A DNA stretch of 52,197 nucleotides from Pedosphaera parvula Ellin514 (GCF_000172555.1 NZ_ABOX02000053.1:1-52197), one strand, 5' to 3'. Counted from the first letter of the stretch, positions 39,500 through 49,251 are shown. Translations and numbers: made by a program. Notes: generated from the sequence alone by a model not told the origin.

Positions 39500-41413
39500 A
39501 TGAGCAAGATTGTTGGCATTGATTTGGGAACGACGAATTCACTGGTGGCCACGGTGGATACGGGGATTCCTTTGGTGATTGCGGATGCGGAGGGGCAACG
39601 GTTGACGCCATCGGTGGTGCATTTTCCGGGAGCGGATACAGAACCAATCGTGGGGCATAAGGCAAATCGGGTGCGAGTGTTGAAGCCGACGGAGACGGTG
39701 TATTCGGTGAAGCGGTTTATGGGGCGTCGCGGCAGTGACATTGCGCGCGAGGAGATGCTGGTGACGTATCCGGTGCGGGGGGAAGGCGCGGGTCCGGTGA
39801 CGATTGATATTCATGGGCGGGCGTTCACGCCGGAGGAGATTTCGGCGGAGGTGTTGAAGAAGTTGAAGCGGGACGCGGAGGCGTCGTTTGGTGAACCGGT
39901 GACGCGCGCGGTGATCACGGTGCCGGCGTATTTCAACGATGCGCAGCGCAATGCGACGAAGAAAGCGGGCGAGCTGGCGGGGTTCACGGTGGAGCGGATC
40001 ATCAATGAACCGACGGCGGCGGCGCTGGCGTATGGGTTGGACAAGCTGAAGGAGCGCGCGAAGGTGGCGGTGTATGACCTGGGTGGCGGGACGTTTGATC
40101 TTTCGATTTTGGAATTGAACAACGGAGTGTTCCAAGTGTTGGCGACGAATGGGAATACCCGTTTGGGCGGGGATGATCTGGACAAGCGGCTGATTGATTT
40201 TCTCGTCGAGAAAATCAAGGCGGCGGGTGGTCCCGATGCGAGCAACGACTTGCCGATGCTGTCGCGGATTCGCGAGGTGGCGGAGCAGACGAAGATTAAG
40301 TTGTCGACGGAGACTAAGGTGGAGATCGCCCTGCCCTTTTTGACGCCGGGATTTAGCTTTAGTTATTGGCTGACGCGGAGCGAGTTGGAACATTTGACGA
40401 AGGATATTATTTTAAAGACGCGGATGCATTGTTTGCGGGCGGTGGCGGATGCGAAAGTTGAAGCGAAGGATTTGGACCAGGTGATTTTGGTGGGCGGCCA
40501 GACGCGGATGCCGTTGGTGCGGCAGATGGTGACGGAGATTTTTGAATGCGCGGAATTTGAGGAAACGCGCGGGAGTGTTCGCTTGGGCACGGAGTATCAT
40601 CGTGCGGCGGGGCCGATGTTGAATACGTCACAGAATCCAGATGAAGCGGTGGCGTTGGGCGCGGCGATTCAGGCGGAGATTTTGTCGGGCGGATTCAGGA
40701 ACGTGTTGTTGCTGGATGTGACGCCGTTGTCGTTGGGGATCGAGACGTTTGGCGGGTTGATGAATGTGATCATTCATCGGAATTCGACAATTCCGGTTAA
40801 GGCTGGAGAGATGTTCACGACGGCGGTGGATAATCAGAAGAACATGTTAATCCACGTGCTGCAGGGTGAGCGCGAGCGGGCGAAGGATAATTGGAGTTTG
40901 GGGAAGTTTACTATCGATTTTGAATCGGCGCCGAAGGGTGTGCCGCGGATCGGGGTGCAGTTTGAGATTGATGCGGATGGGATTTTGCATGTGCTCGCGC
41001 GCGATACCAAGACCGGCAAACAAACGGTGGTGGAGATCAAGTCGGCGGTGGATGTGGAGGATACTGAAGTACAACGGATGGTGGAAGAGTCGGTGGACCA
41101 CGCGTTTGAGGACCTGGCTGCACGGCGATGGATTGAGGCATCGTTGAAGGCAAGGCAGACGATCGAAGCCACTCGCAAGGGATTAAATGAATGCGCGACT
41201 GAGTTGGATGCGGAGTATAAGGCGCAGTTGGAGGAGGCTTTGAAGAAAGTTGAGACAGCATTGGAAAGTGAGAATGCCACAACAGGCAGTGGTGACACGA
41301 AGGCCTTACAACAAGCCAATGCGGAGTTGGATGAAGTGACAAAGCCGCTGGCGGAATTGATGATGGATAAGGCAGTCGAGGCATTGCTGGTGAAACGCGG
41401 TTTAATTCAGTAG
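39500..41413 (+). CDS. Hsp70-family chaperone (DnaK-like)
   Basis: A 637-residue Hsp70, close to the 638 of E. coli DnaK. The ATPase domain shows 'GIDLGTTNSLVA' (phosphate 1, residue 5), 'VPAYFNDAQRNATKKAGELAGF', 'RIINEPTAAALAYGLD' and 'VYDLGGGTFDLSILEL' (phosphate 2). The substrate domain has 'LLLDVTPLSLGIETFGGLMNVIIHRNSTIPV'. The C-terminal lid is shorter in charged residues and ends 'LLVKRGLIQ' rather than in the DnaK EEV-type tail. The protein is thus an atypical paralog rather than the clear housekeeping DnaK. No grpE or dnaJ is nearby. The ankyrin gene follows 97 bp downstream. Confidence 0.92.
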   Translation: MSKIVGIDLGTTNSLVATVDTGIPLVIADAEGQRLTPSVVHFPGADTEPIVGHKANRVRVLKPTETVYSVKRFMGRRGSDIAREEMLVTYPVRGEGAGPVTIDIHGRAFTPEEISAEVLKKLKRDAEASFGEPVTRAVITVPAYFNDAQRNATKKAGELAGFTVERIINEPTAAALAYGLDKLKERAKVAVYDLGGGTFDLSILELNNGVFQVLATNGNTRLGGDDLDKRLIDFLVEKIKAAGGPDASNDLPMLSRIREVAEQTKIKLSTETKVEIALPFLTPGFSFSYWLTRSELEHLTKDIILKTRMHCLRAVADAKVEAKDLDQVILVGGQTRMPLVRQMVTEIFECAEFEETRGSVRLGTEYHRAAGPMLNTSQNPDEAVALGAAIQAEILSGGFRNVLLLDVTPLSLGIETFGGLMNVIIHRNSTIPVKAGEMFTTAVDNQKNMLIHVLQGERERAKDNWSLGKFTIDFESAPKGVPRIGVQFEIDADGILHVLARDTKTGKQTVVEIKSAVDVEDTEVQRMVEESVDHAFEDLAARRWIEASLKARQTIEATRKGLNECATELDAEYKAQLEEALKKVETALESENATTGSGDTKALQQANAELDEVTKPLAELMMDKAVEALLVKRGLIQ

Positions 41414-41509
41414 GCATACGTATCTTTACAATTCGTTTACAATTCAATTGAGCAATTTGTCGTAAAAAAATTGCCAAGGTGACTTTGGTTCCTAATAATT
41501 ACAGGTGAA

Positions 41510-42496
41510 TTGAGAAGCACATCGACAGAATTACACGAAGCCGTGGTAAAGCGGAATGCAGCGACGGTGCTGGCATTGCTCCAGGCCGATCGCGAACTAA
41601 TCAACTCGCGTGACGAGAAGCATCGCACGGCGCTGCAACTTGCCGCGCGGGGCGGGACTCTCGATATTGTGGAGTTGCTTCTGCAATATGGCGCAGATGT
41701 TAATACGAAAGATGAGAAGGATCACACGCCATTACAGATGGCATCGTATTATGGATTTACCGACGTGGTAAGGCTGCTCCTGAGCAAAGGGGCAAATGTC
41801 AACGCGGTGAACCGTTGGCAAATCAGTCCGTTGCATCTCGCGGCAAACTTTGGGCATTGTGAGGTTGTCAACCTTCTGCTGAAGAGTGGAGCGAACGTCC
41901 ACGCGCAGGAGAGCAAAGGTCAAACGCCGATTTATCAGGCGGCAAACTATGGTCATAAAACCGTAGTGAAGCTGCTGCTGGCGAGTGGAGCAGATGTCAA
42001 CGCCCGGGATAAGATTGGCGCCACCCCGCTTTTTGCCGCTGCAGCTTATGGCCAGAAAATAGTTGCGGAAATTCTGGTCGCGAATCGCGCCGACGTCAGC
42101 GCCTCGGATAAGGGAGGCTGGACGGCGTTACATCACGCAGCGATTTCCGGCCACCGACCCATCGCGGAATTGCTGTTGGCAAACAAGGCAAAAGTGGATT
42201 CTTTCGATAAGCACGGAGTAACGCCGCTGCACATCGCCGCCCGGGTGGGTCACCTTCACATTGTCGATCTTTTATTGCAAAATCGCGCGGATATTAATCG
42301 AAAGAATTATCCAGGTCGCACGCCCCTGCATATGGCTTCCATCTGCGGGCAATCAGCAATCGTGGAATTGCTTCTGACTCGCGGAGCAGATCCAAATCTT
42401 AAGGATTATAGTGGCAAAAGCCCGCTGGACTATGCGCAAATTAATGAGCAGAACGAGATTGTCAATCTGCTAATCCGGCACGGGGCAAAACTGTAG
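41510..42496 (+). CDS. Ankyrin-repeat protein
   Basis: A 328-residue protein consisting almost entirely of ankyrin repeats: about nine 33-residue units with 'G.T.L..A...G...IVELLL..GADVN..D' consensus, from residue 33 to the end. The start is a TTG at 41510, preceded by AGGTG five bases upstream; no in-frame ATG occurs before the first repeats, so TTG initiation seems real. There is no signal peptide. It should be a protein-interaction module. Its position after the Hsp70 gene on the same strand suggests a link, not proven. Confidence 0.88.
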   Translation: MRSTSTELHEAVVKRNAATVLALLQADRELINSRDEKHRTALQLAARGGTLDIVELLLQYGADVNTKDEKDHTPLQMASYYGFTDVVRLLLSKGANVNAVNRWQISPLHLAANFGHCEVVNLLLKSGANVHAQESKGQTPIYQAANYGHKTVVKLLLASGADVNARDKIGATPLFAAAAYGQKIVAEILVANRADVSASDKGGWTALHHAAISGHRPIAELLLANKAKVDSFDKHGVTPLHIAARVGHLHIVDLLLQNRADINRKNYPGRTPLHMASICGQSAIVELLLTRGADPNLKDYSGKSPLDYAQINEQNEIVNLLIRHGAKL

Positions 42497-42826
42497 GAGC
42501 ATTCCCTGGGGTATTTGATTCCCCAAAAGGATGAGTCATTTCAACAGGTGAAATGGGCCAGAGGCTGTTTTGCCCCACTCCGGGCAATCCTCAGCTTGCT
42601 GTACTATTTGTTAGGTTAAGCGTGTTACAAAACCGATAAGGAGAGATCACCTTTCAAAAGGCAGAAAACACAGTTTAACAAAAACAAAATGAAACTTTTA
42701 TTAACAGAGGGTGTTTCAAAAGAAGCAATGATCGAAAATACTTTTTGATCGAACGAGCATAGTATTAACGCATTCCAAGACATCAGAACTTACAACCGCG
42801 AACGAGTAAAGCTGAAAGAAAAAAAT
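42497..42826. other. Upstream region of the first prepilin gene
   Basis: About 330 bp without a gene. A small CTGGGG...CCCCAAAA hairpin near 42506-42528 could end the ankyrin transcript, though it has no clear T-tract. The rest is A-rich (AAAACAAAATGAAAC...) and probably holds the prepilin promoter and a long 5' untranslated region. Confidence 0.45.
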
Positions 42827-43222
42827 ATGAAAATAAAAGAAAACCGCGCCTCCGGTTTTACGCTGGTGGAGATCATGATTGTGGTGGCCATTATCGGGCT
42901 GCTGGCCACCATTGCCATTCCCAACTTTGTGCGCGCCCGCCTGAAGGCGCAACAAACCAGCTGCATCAGCAATCTCAAGCAGATTGATGGCGCCAAGCAA
43001 CAGTGGGCCTTGGAGAACAAGGCGGCCGGCAACGCCGTTCCGGTCCTGGCCAATGTGCAGGCCTACCTGGGGCGCGGCACCGCCAGCACGGCCCCGGTTT
43101 GCCCTTCGGACTCGGGCAACAGCTTTGCCACCAGCTACGAGCTCAACGACCTGCAGACCCCGCCGGCCTGCAAGATCCTGCCCGGCAGCCCGGGCGACGG
43201 CACCGGTCACAATATCCAATAG
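42827..43222 (+). CDS. Type IV prepilin / pseudopilin-like protein 1
   Basis: A 131-residue prepilin. The leader MKIKENRASG is cleaved before F11, and E15 is at the +5 position in G/FTLVE, as for PilD/GspO processing. The hydrophobic helix 'IMIVVAIIGLLATIAIPNFVRA' follows. The short C-terminal domain contains 'CISNLKQIDGAKQQWALENK', a block that recurs in large verrucomicrobial and planctomycete families of secreted pseudopilins. It ends in a Cys-containing Pro-rich tail. Probably assembled by a type II secretion/type IV pilus-like system encoded elsewhere. Confidence 0.9.
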   Translation: MKIKENRASGFTLVEIMIVVAIIGLLATIAIPNFVRARLKAQQTSCISNLKQIDGAKQQWALENKAAGNAVPVLANVQAYLGRGTASTAPVCPSDSGNSFATSYELNDLQTPPACKILPGSPGDGTGHNIQ

Positions 43223-43247
43223 GCTTTCCTTTCTGCGGTTTGGGTTC

Positions 43248-43283
43248 AAAGGCTTGGGAGTAAATTCCCAAGCCTTTGTTTTT
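43248..43283 (+). terminator. Intrinsic terminator of prepilin 1
   Basis: AAAGGCTTGGGA (43248-43259) pairs with TCCCAAGCCTTT (43266-43277) over a six-base loop, followed by GTTTTT. It lies 26 bp after the stop. Confidence 0.85.
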
Positions 43284-43590
43284 AAGCGTGAGATAAGAGA
43301 TACGAGGGCGCTAAGTTGCTTTGTTAGAATTGAAAATATGTCCATGTTTTAGACATTTGACCATGTTTAGAAGACATCATTTTAGCACCTTTAGTATATC
43401 GCATAAGATATTTACACAAAATACTGTGTATATAGCGTGTTCCATATAATTGTGCCTCCACAATTGAGTGGCATCGAGCCTGCTAAAAAGCGTTTGCGGT
43501 AGTAGCGAGCAATCAGTGAACGAAAATACGTAATAATCATAACACGCTCGCTACCTTGTTCACGCCGCACGCACAAAGAACATAAAAACT
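43284..43590. promoter_or_regulatory. Long A+T-rich leader region of prepilin 2
   Basis: About 300 bp without a gene, much more A+T-rich than the coding regions. It contains an imperfect direct repeat CCATGTTTTAGACAT (43342-43356) / CCATGTTTAGAAGACAT (43361-43377). Repeated TATATAGC/GTATATCGC-like elements follow near 43395-43440. Such long leaders are usual for strongly regulated pilin genes. Confidence 0.45.
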
Positions 43591-43965
43591 ATGAAACTCA
43601 ACAAGGTAACAAAAGCAGGCTTCACACTCGTCGAAATCATGATCGTGGTCGCCATCATCGGTCTCCTGGCCGCCATCGCGATTCCGAACTTCGTCCGTGC
43701 CCGTACCACGGCCCAGCAAAATGCTTGCATCAACAATCTCCGTCAGATCGATGGCGCCAAGCAGCAATGGGCTTTGGAAACCAAGGCTACCGCCACCGCC
43801 ACCCCGGTGTTGACCAACATCCAGCCCTACCTGGGCCGCGGCACCAACGGCACCCAGCCTGCCTGCCCTCTGGACTCTACTCAAACGGCAGCCGTCAGCT
43901 ATAACATCAAGGACCTGCAGAACCCTCCGACTTGCCAGATGAACTCGAACCACATATTGCTGTAA
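43591..43965 (+). CDS. Type IV prepilin / pseudopilin-like protein 2
   Basis: A 124-residue paralog of prepilin 1. The leader is MKLNKVTKAG, cleaved before FTLVE, and the helix is 'IMIVVAIIGLLAAIAIPNFVRA'. 'CINNLRQIDGAKQQWALETK' and 'PVLTNIQPYLGRGTNGTQPACPLD' align with prepilin 1 through most of the length. The tail is shorter. It has its own promoter region and terminator, so the pair is a tandem duplication with independent transcription. Confidence 0.9.
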   Translation: MKLNKVTKAGFTLVEIMIVVAIIGLLAAIAIPNFVRARTTAQQNACINNLRQIDGAKQQWALETKATATATPVLTNIQPYLGRGTNGTQPACPLDSTQTAAVSYNIKDLQNPPTCQMNSNHILL

Positions 43966-43986
43966 TCCCAGGATTAATTTAATTGC

Positions 43987-44016
43987 AAGGCTCGGACGGA
44001 AGTCCGAGCCTTTTTC
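43987..44016 (+). terminator. Intrinsic terminator of prepilin 2
   Basis: AAGGCTCGGAC (43987-43997) pairs with GTCCGAGCCTT (44002-44012) around a GGAA loop, followed by TTT and a mixed T-rich stretch. Confidence 0.85.
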
Positions 44017-44079
44017 GTTTCTAGATTTATCGAGATTTTGCATTTTCAAAACGTGCATTGACTTTAATTCTAAAGTGTA

Positions 44080-44499
44080 ATGGAGGAGAAGAAGCCTTGT
44101 GCATGCCAGACTAGGGACGATACTTGCGAAATGAAATCAGTAGCAATCATTGGGGCTTCGACAGATAGAGCCAAGTACGGCAACAAGGCAGTTCGCGCAT
44201 TCAGACAGCAAGGCTTTGTAGTTTACCCAATTAATCCCAAAGAAATGGAGATTGAAGGTATTCCCAGTTTTAAAAGCATACTCGATATCCCCGAGCGCCC
44301 TAACATGGTGAGCGTTTATCTCCCCCCGGCGCCGCTTCTTAACGTTTTATCCGATATTGCCAAAAAAGGTTGCGATGAGCTTTGGCTCAATCCAGGCACA
44401 GAATCCGAACAAGTCATGACAGAAGCCAGGCGCCTTGGTTTAAAAATCGTCCAAGCATGCAGCATTGTCGCCATAGGAGTTTCACCCAGCTCACTTTGA
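44080..44499 (+). CDS. CoA-binding (YccU-like) protein
   Basis: A 139-residue Rossmann protein. 'SVAIIGASTDRAKYGNKAVRAFRQQGFVVYPINPKEMEIEGIPSFKSILDIPERPNMVSVYLPP' matches the YccU/CoA-binding domain 2 family. It ends 'LWLNPGTESEQVMTEARRLGLKIVQACSIVAIG', with the family's terminal Cys. The ATG at 44080 adds a cysteine-rich extension (CACQTRDDTCE); starting at 44131 would give a protein without it. It binds CoA or acyl-CoA by family analogy; its physiological role is unknown. Confidence 0.85.
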   Translation: MEEKKPCACQTRDDTCEMKSVAIIGASTDRAKYGNKAVRAFRQQGFVVYPINPKEMEIEGIPSFKSILDIPERPNMVSVYLPPAPLLNVLSDIAKKGCDELWLNPGTESEQVMTEARRLGLKIVQACSIVAIGVSPSSL

Positions 44500-44729
44500 C
44501 CTCAAGCTGAGGTTTGAGGAACTACTACCCCAAATAATAACGGCGCGGTGCCACTCTGTTTTTGAATTCCAGCCACCTTGGCAAAATGAACTCGCATCTG
44601 TTTATTGCCATCAGTAACTCGGTGCTAAGGATCGTCGAGGAATAAGGCTTTAGTCCGCTTATCTCGAGAAATTCCCAGTTGCAACTCTACCAATGCAGCT
44701 TATTTTGACTTACGAGGAAAATCCGTGTT

Positions 44730-44936
44730 ATGCATAAGAAAAAAGAAACAAAGACGGCACTGGAACAGCCTGAACCCTTTACACCTGGAGTAACCAAAGG
44801 AATGGTCCGACAACATGCCTTCGAACTATACCGCGACAAGTTGTCTCATGATTCTTTAACTCTCCAAGACTGGGTTCTGGCAGAGAAAGATCTTGTTCAG
44901 ACCATGCAATCCGACAACTTGCTGAAAAGGGACTGA
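44730..44936 (+). CDS. DUF2934-like small protein
   Basis: A 68-residue protein with 'VRQHAFELYRDKLSHDSLTLQDWVLAEKDLVQ', resembling the DUF2934 motif (RAYELWE...DWLxAExEL). It is cytoplasmic with a Lys-rich N-terminus. Function is unknown. It converges with sdhB. Confidence 0.7.
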   Translation: MHKKKETKTALEQPEPFTPGVTKGMVRQHAFELYRDKLSHDSLTLQDWVLAEKDLVQTMQSDNLLKRD

Positions 44937-44976
44937 ACATTCGCCTTTTCGTGTTATAATCTGCGGCTGAGGCAGA

Positions 44977-45004
44977 TTGAATTCTCCTCGGAGAGGAGAT
45001 TCAA
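44977..45004. terminator. Bidirectional hairpin between the DUF2934-like gene and sdhB
   Basis: TTGAATTCTCCTC (44977-44989) pairs with GAGGAGATTCAA (44993-45004) with one bulged base and a three-base loop. It lies directly next to the sdhB stop, in the gap between convergent genes. It lacks a clear T-tract, so its function is likely but not certain. Confidence 0.5.
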
Positions 45005-45775
45005 CTAGTCGCTCGTATGCTTCCGATTTGAAGACCCTTTAAGCAAGGCAACGCCGTATTCTTTGTTCATTCGCGCGATGAAGTTAATACTGATCTCCTT
45101 GGGGCAAACCGCTTCACATGATCCCGTCACAGTACAGTTGCCAAATCCTTCCTTATCCATCTGCTTTACCATGTTCAGCACACGCTGATTTTTCTCGGTT
45201 TTGCCCTGTGGCAATGTGCTAAGATGAGAAACTTTCGCCGAGACGAACAACATGGCTGACGCATTTTTACAGGCTGCAACACATGCCCCACACGCGATGC
45301 AAGCAGCTGCATCCATCGCCACATCCGCATCAACTTTTGGCACAGGCAGGCAGTTCGCATCCGGTGTTCCGCCCGTGTTAACGGAAACGAAACCGCCTGA
45401 CTGGATGATCCGATCGAAGGGACTGCGATCTGTTACCAAATCCCTGACCACCGGGAAAGCCCGCGCACGCCATGGCTCCACTGTAATGGTTTGGCCATCC
45501 TGAAAGTAGCGCATATGCAATTGGCAGGCAGTGGTCCCACGTTGGCCACCGTGTGCAATTCCGTTAATGACCAGCGAACAAGTCCCGCAAATGCCTTCGC
45601 GGCAATCTGAGTCAAAAGCAATTGGCTCTTCACCTTTTGCAATGAGCCCTTCATTAACAACATCCAGCATCTCCAGAAACGACATGTCTGGACTGACATT
45701 CGTGGCTGGATAATCCACCATCTTCCCGGCGTCACTCGCATTCTTCTGACGCCAAACTCTAAGTGTAAGATTCAT
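45005..45775 (-). CDS. sdhB: Succinate dehydrogenase iron-sulfur subunit
   Basis: A 256-residue subunit passing electrons from the flavoprotein to the quinone site. The 2Fe-2S ligands are C58, C63, C66 and C84 ('[12 protein letters not shown]...TTACQ'). The clusters near the C-terminus use '[14 protein letters not shown]' and '[17 protein letters not shown]'. It follows sdhA by 15 bp on the minus strand. The spacing between C66 and C84 is long, as in the menaquinol-type enzymes of Bacteroidota and Verrucomicrobiota. Confidence 0.96.
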   Translation of the reverse strand: MNLTLRVWRQKNASDAGKMVDYPATNVSPDMSFLEMLDVVNEGLIAKGEEPIAFDSDCREGICGTCSLVINGIAHGGQRGTTACQLHMRYFQDGQTITVEPWRARAFPVVRDLVTDRSPFDRIIQSGGFVSVNTGGTPDANCLPVPKVDADVAMDAAACIACGACVAACKNASAMLFVSAKVSHLSTLPQGKTEKNQRVLNMVKQMDKEGFGNCTVTGSCEAVCPKEISINFIARMNKEYGVALLKGSSNRKHTSD

Positions 45776-45790
45776 GATTCAAAATCCTGG

Positions 45791-47701
45791 TTACTTATAG
45801 CTGCGGGTGCTCATATGAACTTCCTCGTAAACCAGAGGTTCCTTGTTCAAAATGGGCGGTTTATCAGGCCCCTGATATTCCCACGCGCTCACGAAGGCGA
45901 ACTTGTCATCGTTGCGCTTGGCTTCCCCTTCTTCCTGATATTCCACCCGGAAATGTCCGCCGCAGGATTCTTCGCGCGTTAAAGCATCAAGGCAAAGTAA
46001 CTCAGCAAACTCCAGGAAGTCCGCCACTCGGCCAGCCGCCTCAAGATCCTGATTCAAACTGTTGTTCTCCCCCGTCACCTTGACGTCCTTCCAGAATTCA
46101 GCGCGCAGTTCCGGGATTTTTTTAAGCGCTTCCTTCAAGCTCTGCTCCGTGCGGGCCATGCCGCACTTTTCCCACATCAGTTTGCCCAATTCACGATGAA
46201 ATGATGTCACCGATCGTTTACCGTTGATGGAAAGCAGCCTCTTCGTCAAAGCCTGTACGTTCTCCAATGCTTTCTTGAATTCAGGATCTTCCAATTTCGG
46301 CTTGGGCTGTTTCGCTGAGGCAAAATAATTGCCAATCGTGTATGGCAAAATGAAGTAACCGTCAGCCAAGCCTTGCATCAAGGCGCTCGCACCCAGCCGG
46401 TTGGCACCGTGATCGGAGAAATTTGCTTCACCCAGCACAAAGAGCCCCGGAATGCTGCTCATCAAATTATAGTCCACCCACGTACCACCCATGGTATAGT
46501 GGACTGCGGGGTAAATCCGCATCGGAGTCTTGTAGGCATTCTCACCGGTAATCTTTTCATACATGTCGAAAAGATTACCGTAACGTTCACGCACCGTATC
46601 TTCGCCAAGACGCTTGATGGCATCAGCAAAATCAAGATAAACTCCCAACCCACCCGGGCCCACACCCCGTCCCTCATCACAAACCTCCTTGGCCGCGCGC
46701 GAGGCAATGTCACGCGGTGCCAGGTTGCCGAAGCTGGGATATTTGCGCTCCAAAAAGTAATCCCGCTCACTTTCAGGAATTTCCTGCGGTGGCCGCTTAT
46801 CGCCCTTCTTTTTCGGCACCCACACACGACCATCATTACGCAGCGATTCAGACATCAAAGTCAGCTTGGACTGATAATCTCCGCTCACCGGGATGCAGGT
46901 CGGATGGATCTGCGTATAACAAGGATTCGCAAAGGCTGCCCCCTTCTTATACGCACGCCAGGTAGCAGTCACATTGCAGCCCTTGGCATTCGTCGAAAGA
47001 TAGAAAACATTCCCATAACCTCCTGTGGCTAAAACCACTGCGTCAGCCGCATGGGTCGAGAACTCACCAGTTACCAAATCACGAATGATGACCCCCTTCG
47101 CATGCCCATCAATGACCACCAAATCCATCATTTCAGTGCGCGGATACATCTTGACCTTGCCAAGTCCGATTTGACGCGACAACGCCTGGTACGCACCTAA
47201 CAACAATTGTTGGCCTGTCTGCCCACGAGCATAAAAAGTACGCGAAACCTGGGCACCACCGAAAGAGCGATTGGTAAGCAACCCGCCATACTCACGAGCA
47301 AACGGAACCCCTTGCGCTACACATTGGTCGATAATATTTACGCTGACCTGGGCGAGCCGATAGACATTGGCTTCGCGCGCACGAAAGTCACCACCTTTGA
47401 GAGTGTCGTAAAACAGTCGGTAAATGCTGTCACCATCGTTCTGATAATTCTTGGCCGCATTTATACCTCCCTGAGCAGCAATGCTGTGCGCACGGCGAGG
47501 GCTGTCTTGAAAGCAGAAACACTTAACGTTGTAGCCCAGTTCCGCCATGGTCGCTGCGGCGGATGCCCCAGCCAAGCCACTGCCCACCACTATGACGTCG
47601 AACTTCCGCTTGTTCGCTGGATTCACCAGCTTCATGTCGAATTTGTGCTTGTCCCACTTTTGAGCCAGTGGACCGGGGGGGATCTTCGAGTCGAGTATCA
47701 T
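45791..47701 (-). CDS. sdhA: Succinate dehydrogenase flavoprotein subunit
   Basis: A 636-residue flavoprotein that oxidises succinate to fumarate. The FAD-binding G40-S-G-L-A-G45 is followed by the covalent flavin His (H72 in '[16 protein letters not shown]'). '[29 protein letters not shown]' and '[59 protein letters not shown]' carry the substrate and FAD contacts. Length and motifs fit the B. subtilis-like or Bacteroidota type. Its start overlaps the sdhC stop by 4 bases. Confidence 0.97.
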   Translation of the reverse strand: MILDSKIPPGPLAQKWDKHKFDMKLVNPANKRKFDVIVVGSGLAGASAAATMAELGYNVKCFCFQDSPRRAHSIAAQGGINAAKNYQNDGDSIYRLFYDTLKGGDFRAREANVYRLAQVSVNIIDQCVAQGVPFAREYGGLLTNRSFGGAQVSRTFYARGQTGQQLLLGAYQALSRQIGLGKVKMYPRTEMMDLVVIDGHAKGVIIRDLVTGEFSTHAADAVVLATGGYGNVFYLSTNAKGCNVTATWRAYKKGAAFANPCYTQIHPTCIPVSGDYQSKLTLMSESLRNDGRVWVPKKKGDKRPPQEIPESERDYFLERKYPSFGNLAPRDIASRAAKEVCDEGRGVGPGGLGVYLDFADAIKRLGEDTVRERYGNLFDMYEKITGENAYKTPMRIYPAVHYTMGGTWVDYNLMSSIPGLFVLGEANFSDHGANRLGASALMQGLADGYFILPYTIGNYFASAKQPKPKLEDPEFKKALENVQALTKRLLSINGKRSVTSFHRELGKLMWEKCGMARTEQSLKEALKKIPELRAEFWKDVKVTGENNSLNQDLEAAGRVADFLEFAELLCLDALTREESCGGHFRVEYQEEGEAKRNDDKFAFVSAWEYQGPDKPPILNKEPLVYEEVHMSTRSYK

Positions 47702-48429
47702 TTTGCCACCTCCTGCAAATAGTTATGTTCAACCAGGTAGCCATGCCCATAACCGAGCAGCACGGATATGGGGATTATAACGTAGCCAGCAAAAATGAGC
47801 CACGAAATCACCACCGCAAAACGGGAAATCATCGGAGCATATGCTGCATTCTTCCAACCGAGTGAGGAAAACATTGCCTGCATCCCGTGACTCAGATGGA
47901 GGAATAAAAGGAACATGGCAATGACATAAATCAAAACCACCACTGGCCTTTCGAATCCTAGAATGAGCATGGCAAAAACGTCGTGCTGATTTTTGGCATC
48001 ATGTAACTCCACAAAGCTCTTGTGAGTAAAGTTCACCGCCGGTACCTGAACCGTAAAATGCAGAAGATGATATATGATGAACGCCAGAATAATCAGGCCA
48101 CTCATCAGCATCGTTTGGGAGGCATAACTTGCTGCCGTTGGATTGTAATTGGCATATGCCACCGGGCGCGCCGCCTTGTTTTCAGCTGATAATTTGATTG
48201 CAGCCCAAATGTGGAGTACCACCAGGACGAGCAACCCTATCCGAGCTGGCCAGAGCAACTCCACATTTCCCTGCAGAAAGGCTCCATAACGGTTGATCGC
48301 TTCAGCTCCAAGAAACACTTGTAGATTGCCGAGCATGTGCAGCAACACAAAGAGAAATAGCGCCAGGCCAGTGATGGCCATGATGAACTTCTTACCTACT
48401 GAAGAATTGAAAACGTTCGTTATGTTCAT
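47698..48429 (-). CDS. sdhC: Succinate dehydrogenase cytochrome b subunit (di-heme type)
   Basis: A 243-residue membrane anchor with five helices. Candidate heme ligands are H31 in 'LLHMLGN', H73 in 'VVLHIWAA', the paired His of '[10 protein letters not shown]', and 'LHLSHGMQ' late in the protein. This fits a two-heme, single-subunit cytochrome b558, which uses menaquinone. First gene of sdhCAB. The promoter at 48484-48512 precedes it by 55 bases. Confidence 0.93.
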   Translation of the reverse strand: MNITNVFNSSVGKKFIMAITGLALFLFVLLHMLGNLQVFLGAEAINRYGAFLQGNVELLWPARIGLLVLVVLHIWAAIKLSAENKAARPVAYANYNPTAASYASQTMLMSGLIILAFIIYHLLHFTVQVPAVNFTHKSFVELHDAKNQHDVFAMLILGFERPVVVLIYVIAMFLLFLHLSHGMQAMFSSLGWKNAAYAPMISRFAVVISWLIFAGYVIIPISVLLGYGHGYLVEHNYLQEVAK

Positions 48430-48483
48430 GGGAATGGACTAAACTTGTCTAATTCATCTCCGACGCCTAGTCCAACGTGAGAG

Positions 48484-48512
48484 AATCTAATAATGAGATC
48501 ACCGCACGTCAA
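48484..48512 (-). promoter_or_regulatory. Sigma70-like promoter of sdhCAB
   Basis: On the minus strand TTGACG (48512-48507), 17 bases, TAGATT (48489-48484). The -10 lies 55 bases upstream of the sdhC ATG at 48429. It is a good but not perfect match. Confidence 0.6.
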
Positions 48513-48576
48513 TGAATCTTAATTGATTATAAGCTGCCCTCCAAATGCATTAGCCAGTCTTATAGAAATTTAAAGC

Positions 48577-49251
48577 TCATGCAACCTCCACTTCCAATTC
48601 GTGAAGGAATTTTATTCGGGTCGAAGGCTCGGATTCGCGGTTGCGATCTATCAGTCTGGTCTGAAAACCAGCAGTGGTTGCCCCTTTTATATCATGGTCC
48701 AAGCTGTCTCCGACATGCAGTATTCGCTCCGGAGCGACTCCCAATTTCCTGGCCGCATGTTCAAAGATGATGGATGAAGGCTTGGGAAAACCAACATTAC
48801 AGGATACGACAATGGCCTCAAAATAAGTATCCAGCTTCAACCGGCGCAGCAACGGAATCAGTCGCTCATCCCAATTGGAAATGATCCCGAGCTTTACCCT
48901 ATGAGAGGCAAGGACTTCAAGCGCTGGAACCACATCCTCAAACACGTGCCAGACTTCGGGCTCGGAAAAACGATCGTAAAGCTGAGGAAAGAAAGTTTGA
49001 CTGGGCGGTTCAGTCCCGGTTCCGGCAAAGGTTTTATCCACCAGAGCGGCCCATTCTTCACGCCCGTGATTGAAACTCTCAAGCCCCTTCCAGGCCGCGC
49101 CAAACTGACGATTTAAAATCTCGGGTGAAAGGTTTTTCAAACCATTCTCTGCCGCTACTTTAGCATAAACATGGCCCACTGAAGGCCACGGCTTGATCAA
49201 GGTGCCGCCCACATCGAATGTAATCGCTTCAACTTTTTGGCGCGTAGTCAT
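48577..49251 (-). CDS. HAD-superfamily hydrolase
   Basis: A 224-residue phosphatase-type protein of HAD subfamily IA. Motif I is 'FDVGGTL', where the second Asp of DxDGT is Gly. Motif II is 'GIISNWDE', motif III lies around 'FPKPSSIIF', and motif IV is 'HVGDSLDHDIKGATTAG'. The ATG at 49251 overlaps the folC stop (ATGA), so it is cotranscribed. The substrate is unknown. Loss of the second Asp usually shifts activity away from phosphatase toward other phosphotransfer, or inactivates it. Confidence 0.88.
   Translation of the reverse strand: MTTRQKVEAITFDVGGTLIKPWPSVGHVYAKVAAENGLKNLSPEILNRQFGAAWKGLESFNHGREEWAALVDKTFAGTGTEPPSQTFFPQLYDRFSEPEVWHVFEDVVPALEVLASHRVKLGIISNWDERLIPLLRRLKLDTYFEAIVVSCNVGFPKPSSIIFEHAARKLGVAPERILHVGDSLDHDIKGATTAGFQTRLIDRNRESEPSTRIKFLHELEVEVA

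Noticed and set aside
39539-40393. Long open frame of 284 codons on the minus strand within the Hsp70 gene
   Set aside because: It is antisense to an unmistakable Hsp70, rich in Arg/His from the codon bias of the real gene, and matches no domain.
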